Positions 45,940 to 52,764 of a stretch of DNA of 64,000 bases are shown here, in pieces; position 1 is the stretch's first letter, and the number at the start of each line of letters is the position of its first letter. The position numbers and the translations under genes are program-made. Below the pieces are notes generated by a model that ran no database searches, was not told the origin of the DNA, and worked only from the letters and a program-made list of their open reading frames with translations. The stretch covers positions 17,688-81,687 of the forward strand of contig CAZLNM010000008.1 in NCBI GenBank assembly GCA_964561025.1, read 5' to 3'. Origin of the DNA: JAAZNF01 sp964561025 (lineage in GTDB: Bacteria > Myxococcota > B64-G9).

Positions 45940-46257
45940 TCAGGGATCCTGCGCCGGCGGACCGGCGTCCGGCGAATCGGGCTGGAGGTGGAACACCCAC
46001 TCGCCCGGGCGCACCAGCCCCAGCACGTCCCGCACCACCTGCTCCTGGTACGCCCGGTTGCCGCGCAGCGCCCGGATCTGCATGTCCAGGCGGCGGTTCT
46101 CCTCGGCCAGGGCGCGGTTCTCCTCGCGCAGGCGCGTAAGTTCCGCTTCGAGCGCGGCCCGCTTGCCGCCGCTCTGGGGCCCGAACCAGGAATAGGCGAA
46201 CAGCCCGGCCGCGGCGGCCAGACCCACCACTAGGGCTATCCGGGCCCCCAGGTTCAC
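45940..46257 (-). CDS. ftsB: FtsB/DivIC-type septum formation protein
   Basis: 105 residues from GTG. A single membrane helix (IALVVGLAAAAGLFAYSWF, about 7-25) precedes a heptad coiled coil (LEAELTRLREENRALAEENRRLDMQI) and the short conserved region GNRAYQEQVVRDVLGLVRPGEWVF, the layout of FtsB/DivIC. It links FtsL and FtsQ in the divisome. The Pro-rich end is probably flexible. It lies 6 bases after exbD and 9 before the cyclase gene. Confidence 0.88.
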   Translation of the reverse strand: MNLGARIALVVGLAAAAGLFAYSWFGPQSGGKRAALEAELTRLREENRALAEENRRLDMQIRALRGNRAYQEQVVRDVLGLVRPGEWVFHLQPDSPDAGPPAQDP

Positions 46258-46262
46258 CTGGC

Positions 46263-46697
46263 TCAGTCCTCCTGGGTGGCGATGGCCAGGCGCCGGAGCC
46301 CGACCTCGGCGGAGATGTCCATGGCCCGCACCACGCGCCAGTGGTTCACCATGCGGTCGGCTTGAATGATCACCAGGGCCTGGGGATTCTGGGCCTTGAC
46401 CCGCTCCAGCGCCGCGCGCAGGTCCTCCTCGGAAACCACCTCGCCCTTCAGTACCATCCGCCCGTCCTGGAGAATGGCCACCACGACCTGGTTGGCGCCC
46501 CCGGCGATGCCGCCGCCCTTGGCCTGCGGGAGCTGCACGTCGAAGCCGGCGTTGTCGTTCTGGCCAGGTTCGCGCTCGGACTGCATGAGCAGGGGCGTGG
46601 TGATCATGAAGATGATGAGCAGCACCAGCACCACGTCCGTAAAAGGCGTGATGTTGATCTCGGCCATGACACGGTTGCGCCGACCCGCAGGCTTCAT
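46263..46697 (-). CDS. exbD: ExbD/TolR-type energy transducer
   Basis: 144 residues. MAEINITPFTDVVLVLLIIFMITTP has the conserved membrane helix with the proton-carrying Asp in FTDVVLVLL; the periplasmic domain ends LIIQADRMVNHWRVVRAMDISAEVGLRRLAIA. It pairs with the upstream ExbB-like gene to use the proton gradient for outer-membrane work (TonB or Tol-Pal). No TonB or Pal is adjacent, so ExbD and TolR cannot be told apart here. Its ATG overlaps exbB's stop (ATGA). Confidence 0.92.
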   Translation of the reverse strand: MKPAGRRNRVMAEINITPFTDVVLVLLIIFMITTPLLMQSEREPGQNDNAGFDVQLPQAKGGGIAGGANQVVVAILQDGRMVLKGEVVSEEDLRAALERVKAQNPQALVIIQADRMVNHWRVVRAMDISAEVGLRRLAIATQED

Positions 46698-47326
46698 GCC
46701 GGATCCTTCTTGGAGCGGAGCAACCCGGCCAGCTCGGAAGAGCAATACTCCATGTCCACCACGAAGCGATCCACGCGCCGCATCAGGTAGTTGTAGGCCA
46801 CCACCGCCGGTACGGCCACCAGCAGGCCGGTGGCGGTGCAGATCAGCGCCTCGGCCACGCCGCCGATGACCACCGGCAACCCGCCGGAGCCGGTCTGGGC
46901 GATGTTGTGGAAGGCGCTCACGATGCCCAGCACGGTCCCGAAGAGCCCGATGTACACCGACACCGCGCCGATGGTGCCCACCACGCTGGTGAACCGCTCC
47001 AGGCGCGAGGTCTCCACCATGACCTCGCGGGCCATGGCGTTTCTGATCTCGTCCTCCGGCGCGGTGCGGTTCTTGAGGCCGGCGCACACCACCTGGGAGA
47101 CCGGTTTCGCCTCCATCTCGCAGATCTTGATGGCCACGTCGTAGGCACCCCGGCCCACCTCGGCCCGGATGCGCTCCATGAACTCCCGCCGGTCGGTCTT
47201 GGCCCGGTGGTACTGGTACAACCGCTCCAGAATCACCGCCAGCGACACCACCGAACAGGCCAGCAGGATGTACATGGTGAAGCCACCCATGTTGAGGATT
47301 TCCCAGACGCTCTTGCCTTCGAACAC
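46694..47326 (-). CDS. exbB: ExbB/TolQ-type proton channel
   Basis: 210 residues from GTG 47326, five bases after AGGAG; the longer frame upstream lacks a ribosome site. Three membrane helices: TMYILLACSVVSLAVILERLY (about 18-38), SVVGTIGAVSVYIGLFGTVLGIV (about 115-140) and ALICTATGLLVAVPAVVAYNYL (about 158-180). The GLFGTVxG and TATGLLVAVPAVVAYN signatures are typical. It forms the pentameric stator around ExbD. First gene of the envelope operon. Confidence 0.93.
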   Translation of the reverse strand: MFEGKSVWEILNMGGFTMYILLACSVVSLAVILERLYQYHRAKTDRREFMERIRAEVGRGAYDVAIKICEMEAKPVSQVVCAGLKNRTAPEDEIRNAMAREVMVETSRLERFTSVVGTIGAVSVYIGLFGTVLGIVSAFHNIAQTGSGGLPVVIGGVAEALICTATGLLVAVPAVVAYNYLMRRVDRFVVDMEYCSSELAGLLRSKKDPA

Positions 47327-47440
47327 GGCCGCTCCTTTCCGCGCACGACGGCGAATCCTAGCACAGGCGGCGCCGTCCGCAACCCCTTTCAAAAAAGTGG
47401 GAACACACTCCAGCGACCGGCGGCATGGCGTCGGCCCCCG

Positions 47441-47490
47441 GCGCGACCGACCGCGGGGCCCACAAAGTCCGCGCGGGCGGTCTCGCACCG
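47441..47490 (+). repeat. dispersed intergenic repeat, copy 2 (inverted relative to 25487-25535)
   Basis: GCGCGACCGACCGCGGGGCC plus CACAAAG (47441-47467) equals the reverse complement of 25509-25535 without mismatch; the next ~20 bases match at most positions. It lies in the gap between exbB and the thioredoxin-like gene. No other function is visible in 47327-47519. Confidence 0.8.
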
Positions 47491-47519
47491 CCAGATGCCA
47501 GCCGAAGGCTTCGAGAGGA

Positions 47520-48029
47520 CTACAGCAAACGCTCGATGAGCCTGGACAGCTCGCGGGCCGGCGCCAGGCCGAACCACACGGCCACCAGCGTTCCCGAGCG
47601 ATCGAACACCATCAGGCGGGGCAGCGTCGCCAGATCCCCGAAGACGCTGGCCCCCGCGCGCACTCCCCCGTCGGCCAGGGCCACCGGGTAGGGCAGGTCC
47701 AGCGCCCGGGCGAACGCCTCCACCACCGCCCGCCCCTGCTCGTCCAGCGCCACGCCGACCACCCGCAACCCGCGTTCCCGGTGTCGCCGGTAGAGGTCGG
47801 CGTACAGGCTGGCGTTCATCAGGCTCGGATTGAGCCAGGTGGCAAACAAGTCCACCAGAAGCACCTGACCACGGAACTCGGCGAAGGACACGCTACCGCC
47901 ATGCGCGCCCGGCAGGACCACCTCGTACACCCGGGAGAAGTCCTCCCGCCCCTCGCCCGGGCGCAGCCCGGCGCAAGCAAAGGTGAGGACGAGCGGCAAC
48001 GCGCGACAGAATGGGTTTCGGAAGATCAT
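47520..48029 (-). CDS. TlpA/thioredoxin-fold protein lacking the CxxC site
   Basis: 169 residues. A short signal region ends near TFACAGL, possibly a lipobox (FACAG). The fold is that of TlpA/redoxin: VSFAEFRGQVLLVDLFATWLNPSLMNASLYADLY, GLRVVGVALDE and a cis-Pro loop TLPRLMVFDRSG. Where TlpA has W-C-x-x-C this protein has WLNPS, so both redox cysteines are missing. It cannot act as a thiol-disulfide oxidoreductase in the usual way; binding or chaperone roles are possible. The ATG overlaps the DtxR stop (ATGA). Confidence 0.82.
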   Translation of the reverse strand: MIFRNPFCRALPLVLTFACAGLRPGEGREDFSRVYEVVLPGAHGGSVSFAEFRGQVLLVDLFATWLNPSLMNASLYADLYRRHRERGLRVVGVALDEQGRAVVEAFARALDLPYPVALADGGVRAGASVFGDLATLPRLMVFDRSGTLVAVWFGLAPARELSRLIERLL

Positions 48030-48673
48030 TCCAGCCAGGCCACGATGTCCGAGGCCACCTCCCGATCCAGGGCGAACTCGGCCTCGCCAACCTCCACCAC
48101 CACCGCCGGATGTTTCTGGTGGAGCCGCAGGCGGGTCCCCGGCACCAGCCCCAGCGACAGCAACAGGTGCAGCCGGTCGTGGTCGCGGGTGCGCAGGTAG
48201 GCTACCCGCAGCTCGCGCTCCAGCGGCGCCTCGGAGAGCGGCGAGAGCGCCCGGCCCGCCTCCTTGCGTCCCTCGCGGCAGCACTCGCCGGGCGGGATGG
48301 GCCGGCCGTGGGGGCATTCGCGCGGGTGTCCGAGCAGGGTGCAGATGCCGTCGGCCACCTCCGGCATGACCAGGTGCTCCGCGGTGCAGGCCAGCGCCTC
48401 GACCTGCGCGAGCGGCAGCCCGAGCGCATCCACCAGCAGCCGCTCGGCCAGGCGGTGGCGTCGCATCTGGTTCTCGGCCTTCTCTTTCCCGCTCTGGGTG
48501 AGCTGGATCCGCTCTCCATCCAAGCGCAGGAGTTCTTGCTCCTCCGCGCGCCGGACGTCCTCTCGGGTGGCCGATCCGTGGGTGGCGCCCAGGATCTCGT
48601 CCACGCTGGATTTCCCTCGCTCCTGGCAGGTCCAGATCGCCTCCATGAGTTCATCCACGATCCGGTCGCTCAT
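48026..48673 (-). CDS. DtxR-family iron-dependent repressor with C-terminal FeoA-like domain
   Basis: 215 residues. An N-terminal winged helix (about 1-65) is followed by the dimerisation/metal domain RRHRLAERLLVDALGL, and ACTAEHLVM has the C-x-x-E-H ligand pattern of DtxR/IdeR, which points to Fe(II) rather than Mn. CPHGRPIPPGECC follows. Residues from about 150 match the SH3-like FeoA domain (LLLSLGLVPGTRLRLHQKHP). No separate feoA is present. It is 12 bases after feoB and probably represses the operon when iron is replete. Confidence 0.9.
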   Translation of the reverse strand: MSDRIVDELMEAIWTCQERGKSSVDEILGATHGSATREDVRRAEEQELLRLDGERIQLTQSGKEKAENQMRRHRLAERLLVDALGLPLAQVEALACTAEHLVMPEVADGICTLLGHPRECPHGRPIPPGECCREGRKEAGRALSPLSEAPLERELRVAYLRTRDHDRLHLLLSLGLVPGTRLRLHQKHPAVVVEVGEAEFALDREVASDIVAWLE

Positions 48674-48685
48674 CGGGCCTCCCGC

Positions 48686-50458
48686 TCAGAACTGCCATCC
48701 AAGCACATGACTCCCCACGTTGACCAGCATCCCCCACAGCAGCGCCCAGGGGATGGTGAACAGCAGCATGCCGGTGGCGCGCCAGAACCCTTGCACCCGG
48801 TAGCAGGCCAGCGCTGCGTTGACGCACGGGATCATCAGCGTCATCACCACCAGCACCACCACCACCTGCACGCCGTCGTAGAGCCCCGCCTCGAGCTGAG
48901 GCAGCAAGAGCGCACCCCCGGCCTCGCGCCGCACCATGCTCATGAGGAACAGCGCCGCGCTGTCGGCGGGGAGCCCCAGGAGCTTCTGCAGCACCGGCCG
49001 TAGCGTGGACTCGAGCGCCGCCAGCGCCCCCAGGCGTTCCAGGGCGAACAGTGAAAGGCAACCCATGAGGAAGAACGGCAAGGCCTCGCGCAAGAACCAC
49101 CACGTCCGCCAGCCGGTCTTGACCAGCAGGTTGGCGAGCCGCGGCCAACGCAAGGGAGGAAGCTCGATGGCGAGATCGCCCCGCTTGCCGGGCAGCACAC
49201 GATTGGCGACGAGCCCGATCACCAGGATGTTGGCCAGGATGACGCCGAGGTAGAGCAGCGCCGCGCCGGGCGCAAGGCGCGAGAACACCACCGCCGCCAC
49301 CGAGATGAGCGGCGCGCACGGAACCCCCAGCACCAGGAGCAGAACGGCCACCAGGCGCTGCTTGCGGGTGTCCAGGGTTCGGGTGGCGAGCAGCGCCGCG
49401 GTGACGCAGGAAAAGCCCATGATGAGCGGCAGCACACCCTTGCCGGTCAGGCCGATCCGGCGCATCAGCCGGTCCAGCAGCAGCGCCAGCCGCGGCAGGT
49501 ACCCCGAGTCCTCCAGGAACGCCATGGCCAGGTAGAAGGTGAGCAACGCCGGGAGCACGATGCCCACTGAGAGCACCAGTCCCACCGAGATGACGCCGAA
49601 CGGCCCGAACAGCATCTCCCGTAGCCACGGCCAGGGAAGCACCTCGGAAAGCCGCAGCAGCGGCGGCAGCAGCAGGCCTTCGAAGAGCCCGTGCTCGATC
49701 CAATCCACCAGCACGCCCGCCCCGAACCACCCCACAAAGAGGTACAAGAAGGCCAGCACGAGAAGCGCGATGGGGATCCCCGTGAGCGGCCTGCGGGTGA
49801 GCCGCGACAGTTTTCGCCCAAAACCATCCGCCGCTGCCGGACGCATCCTCGTCACACGGGCGGCGAGCTCTTCCGCCTTGGCGAAGCAGCCGGAGGTCGC
49901 CTCCAGTTCTCCCGGCTCCGGGCATTCGCCGACCCTGAGCGACTTTGAAAGCGGCCGGGCTTGCTCCAGGGCCCGGCGGAGCGCGGCCAGGTTTTGCCGC
50001 TCGACCGCCACCGTCGGGACCACCGGAACGCCGAGAAGCTGCGACAAGGCCGCCGCGTCCACCTCGATGCCTCGCTGGGCCGCCTCGTCCGACAGGTTGA
50101 GCGCCACGGCCACCGGGATCTCGAACTCGGCGAGCTGCTGGCACAGGGCCAGGCCGCGGCGCAGGTTCTTGGCGTCGAGCACCAGCAGCACGCCGCCCAC
50201 CCGCCGTTCGGAAAGGAGCCTCCGGAGGAGATTCGCATCCGCCGAGTGCTCGGAGAGCAGCCCGCAACCCGGAGCGTCCAGGAGATTCTCGAAGCGCCCG
50301 GTGGAACCGAGCGAGCCCGCCTCCAGCTCGCGCTCGACACCCGGCAGGCGGACCGGGCGCGTGCTCGAGCCCGCCAGCGCAAACAGCAGCGTGGTCTTGC
50401 CCACCTTGAGGTTGCCGAGCATAAGCAGCGTCTTTGGGCCGATCTCCGGTTGTTTCAA
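48686..50458 (-). CDS. feoB: ferrous iron transporter FeoB-like protein
   Basis: 590 residues from TTG with GGGAGA six bases upstream. The N-terminal G domain has P-loop GNLKVGKT (15-22), G3 DAPG and G4 NLSD, but departs from the usual GNPNVGKS and DLPG. About eight membrane segments follow (GIPIALLVLAFLYLFVGWF... to the end), with the gate motifs GFSCVTAALLATRT and FLMSMVRREAGGALLLP. It is shorter than most FeoB (often 650-770). It should import Fe(II), supported by the adjacent DtxR/FeoA regulator; the variant gate motif could mean a different divalent metal. Confidence 0.88.
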   Translation of the reverse strand: MKQPEIGPKTLLMLGNLKVGKTTLLFALAGSSTRPVRLPGVERELEAGSLGSTGRFENLLDAPGCGLLSEHSADANLLRRLLSERRVGGVLLVLDAKNLRRGLALCQQLAEFEIPVAVALNLSDEAAQRGIEVDAAALSQLLGVPVVPTVAVERQNLAALRRALEQARPLSKSLRVGECPEPGELEATSGCFAKAEELAARVTRMRPAAADGFGRKLSRLTRRPLTGIPIALLVLAFLYLFVGWFGAGVLVDWIEHGLFEGLLLPPLLRLSEVLPWPWLREMLFGPFGVISVGLVLSVGIVLPALLTFYLAMAFLEDSGYLPRLALLLDRLMRRIGLTGKGVLPLIMGFSCVTAALLATRTLDTRKQRLVAVLLLVLGVPCAPLISVAAVVFSRLAPGAALLYLGVILANILVIGLVANRVLPGKRGDLAIELPPLRWPRLANLLVKTGWRTWWFLREALPFFLMGCLSLFALERLGALAALESTLRPVLQKLLGLPADSAALFLMSMVRREAGGALLLPQLEAGLYDGVQVVVVLVVMTLMIPCVNAALACYRVQGFWRATGMLLFTIPWALLWGMLVNVGSHVLGWQF

Positions 50459-50473
50459 GCAGGTCTCCCGGAA

Positions 50474-51265
50474 TCAACGGCCCGGCGCCGAGAGGCGCAC
50501 CGTGGCGAAGGCATCCAGGTTGTGAAAGTCGCCCCCCGCTGGCCGCAGCATGGAGGCCTCCTCGCGCCCGAACGACTTGTCGAGGCGGAAGAGGTTCACG
50601 CGCCAGGCGTCGCCCGGCCGAGGCGGCATCCGGCCCTGGGCTTCGAGCGCGGCGAATGGGATGCTCAGCTCGACCACCCATTCCCGGTCGTGGTCAGTGG
50701 CGTCGTCGACGGTTCCGTCCACCGCGACCGCGGACTGGAGCTGCGGGTCCCAGGCCAGGTCCATGCCCTGGCGCCGGGCGCGAAACGAGGCGTCGAACAG
50801 AACGTTTCGCGGGCTCACCTCGATCTCTACATAGTTTTTTCGGTCGGCGTCTGGGTCGAGGAACACCTCGACGACTTCATCCAGGTACAACGGCTCGTCA
50901 CGCTTTCGGTATTTTCCCGAAATGTCCGGATCCTCGGACTCGAAGGCGAGCAGGAGCGCCGAGGCGCTCCACAACAGATGATACCGGGTTCGGTACCGGG
51001 GCGGTGACCTTCCGTCCCCGAGGAGCAGCTCGCCGTGCACAGCGTCGTTCCAGACGCCGTCGATGACGCCATCCACGATGGGCATCCTGGTGGCGAACGG
51101 GATATCGATCTCGAGCCCCGCCTGGGCTGCCCGCGGCTCGGTGTTCGAGCGACACCCCGCCCCACCGGCGGCCAGCACGGCCCACCACGCGAAAAAAATG
51201 CAGGGAACCGCCCGCCGCCACGGCGCAAGCAACAACTCGCCCAGCGGCGGGGACGAGGACCTCAC
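50474..51265 (-). CDS. lipoprotein with CBM9-like (DOMON-related) domain
   Basis: 263 residues from GTG 51265, which overlaps the preceding small gene's stop (GTGA). A signal segment ends in lipobox AAGGAGC. The CBM9-like module reads RMPIVDGVIDGVWNDAVHGEL, LLWSASALLLAFESEDPDI, YLDEVVEVFLDPDAD and WVVELSIPFAAL. Such domains bind carbohydrates or heme-like ligands in secreted proteins. It lies 15 bases upstream of feoB, so a role in periplasmic or surface iron capture is possible but unproven. Confidence 0.82.
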   Translation of the reverse strand: MRSSSPPLGELLLAPWRRAVPCIFFAWWAVLAAGGAGCRSNTEPRAAQAGLEIDIPFATRMPIVDGVIDGVWNDAVHGELLLGDGRSPPRYRTRYHLLWSASALLLAFESEDPDISGKYRKRDEPLYLDEVVEVFLDPDADRKNYVEIEVSPRNVLFDASFRARRQGMDLAWDPQLQSAVAVDGTVDDATDHDREWVVELSIPFAALEAQGRMPPRPGDAWRVNLFRLDKSFGREEASMLRPAGGDFHNLDAFATVRLSAPGR

Positions 51266-51375
51266 ATGCAGCAGCCGGACTTGGCCAGCTTCTTTTCCTT
51301 CTTGCGCTCCTTCTTCTCCTTGGCGCTGAGCTTGGGCTTGTTCTGCCGTTCTTTGCGAATCTGTCCCTTGGCCAT
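51262..51375 (-). CDS. small Lys-rich protein (37 residues)
   Basis: Starts MAKGQIRKERQNKPKLS, continues with an extremely basic stretch (KKERKKEKK) and ends AKSGCCM. GGGAGA lies seven bases before the ATG, and its stop overlaps the start of the CBM9-like gene, so it is very likely translated. The C-terminal CC pair could bind metal. Short MAKGQ-type basic proteins occur in many proteobacteria without a known role. Confidence 0.7.
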   Translation of the reverse strand: MAKGQIRKERQNKPKLSAKEKKERKKEKKLAKSGCCM

Positions 51376-51466
51376 GGTACTCTCCCTTCCGCACGGTTTC
51401 CTCGCCGCCGCCTGCGCGGCGCCAATGCGATTTTGCCTACCACGCCAACGATGTTCTGGCAACAGT

Positions 51467-51495
51467 TTCAACGAACCACGAAGTGTGTCTAGAAT
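51467..51495 (+). promoter_or_regulatory. weak candidate promoter for the PEGA gene
   Basis: TTCAAC (51467-51472), 17 bases, TAGAAT (51490-51495); about 27 bases before the ATG at 51523. Confidence 0.35.
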
Positions 51496-51522
51496 GCTCG
51501 CCGCAACAGGAAGGAGCATCCG

Positions 51523-52710
51523 ATGAACGCTCGGATTTTCCGATGGACGCTGATATGGTCGCTCGCGCTCGCCTCGTCGGTTCGCGCCGGAGAAGGCGAA
51601 CGCCTCCCCATCGTCGCCGTCTTCGACATCGAGCAGAAAGGCCTCGACTGGCCCGATTCTGTGCTCGACACGCTGAGCGACTTGCTGGCCGCGAAACTGG
51701 CGGAGAGCGGCCTTCTGCAGGTGGTCCCGCGCGCCCAACTCCGCGAACGGCTCCGCGCCCAGAAGGAGGAAGGTTACCGCTCCTGCTACGAGGAGGCGTG
51801 CCAGATCGAGATCGGCCGGGAGCTTTCGGCCGCCAACTCCATCGCCGCGCAATTTCTGAAGCTCGGCGAGGAGTGTACGCTCACCTTGACGCTCTACGAC
51901 CTCTCCCGCGCCACCGCCACCGGCGCGGCCACCGCCTCCGGCCCCTGCACGGAGGCCTCGGCCTCGCGCCTGATCGAACTCGCGGTCCAGAAGCTCCTGC
52001 CGGCGCCCGGGGAGCGTCAGGTGCCGGTGGACATCGAGAGCGAGCCCTCCGGGGCCGAGGTATTCGTCGAGGGGCGGCGGGCCGGCATGACGCCGCTCCG
52101 GGCCGCCCTGCCGCAGAACCGCGCGGTGATCCTGCGCCTGGTGTTGCCGGGGTACGAGACGCTCGAGCACAGCGTCACCGTGCGCGGCTCGCAGGTGTTG
52201 CGCTTTACGCTCGAACGCGCCCACGCGGACCTGCGCAAGCTGCGTAACCGGATCGACTGGGTCGGGCTGAAGGTCCACTTCGGCGGCGGCTCCGACGCCT
52301 TCCTGGCGGGCGGCGGCGCCGAGGGCATCACCCTGAAGTGGGATCACTTCCAGTGGACGATCCTCGAAATCGGAGTGGGCGGGGTCTCCAGCCGGGACTT
52401 GTTCTGGTTGGTGGGGACGCGGGTCTACTACCCGTTCTACCTCACTCAGAACGGCGATCACCAGCTCAAGCTGGGCCTGGGAACGGGCTACTGGTACACC
52501 CGCCAAGGAGAAGATGACAGCAGCCGACACGTCAAGGACAAGGGGCTCTACTTCTCGCCCTCGCTACGCTACATGTTCCAGATCGCCTCGCGCGTGGCGA
52601 TCGGCATCGAGTTCTGCTTCGTGCTGCACGCGAACTCGGGCGACTACCAGGGATACCCCTGGGCGGGGTTCGTGACCTTCCCTGTGGCGTGGACCGCCAC
52701 CGTGAAGTAG
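51523..52710 (+). CDS. secreted PEGA-domain protein
   Basis: 395 residues; AAGGAG precedes the ATG. Signal peptide ends at SSVRAGEG. Residues about 27-165 resemble the CsgG/TolB-N-type fold used by surface-assembly proteins (LPIVAVFDIEQKG...VLDTLSDLLAAKLAESG, VVPRAQLRERL). A PEGA domain follows (VDIESEPSGAEVFVEGRRAGMTP...LVLPGYE, about 167-235). The C-terminal 160 residues are aromatic and strand-rich (GLGTGYWYTRQ, RVAIGIEFCFVL) and look like a small outer-membrane barrel. It stands alone, divergent from the small Lys-rich gene. Confidence 0.8.
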   Translation: MNARIFRWTLIWSLALASSVRAGEGERLPIVAVFDIEQKGLDWPDSVLDTLSDLLAAKLAESGLLQVVPRAQLRERLRAQKEEGYRSCYEEACQIEIGRELSAANSIAAQFLKLGEECTLTLTLYDLSRATATGAATASGPCTEASASRLIELAVQKLLPAPGERQVPVDIESEPSGAEVFVEGRRAGMTPLRAALPQNRAVILRLVLPGYETLEHSVTVRGSQVLRFTLERAHADLRKLRNRIDWVGLKVHFGGGSDAFLAGGGAEGITLKWDHFQWTILEIGVGGVSSRDLFWLVGTRVYYPFYLTQNGDHQLKLGLGTGYWYTRQGEDDSSRHVKDKGLYFSPSLRYMFQIASRVAIGIEFCFVLHANSGDYQGYPWAGFVTFPVAWTATVK

Positions 52711-52764
52711 TTCTGCTGGCCTTGCGGATGTCGCGCGATCGGGGAGGACGCGGGTTGGCCTGCG

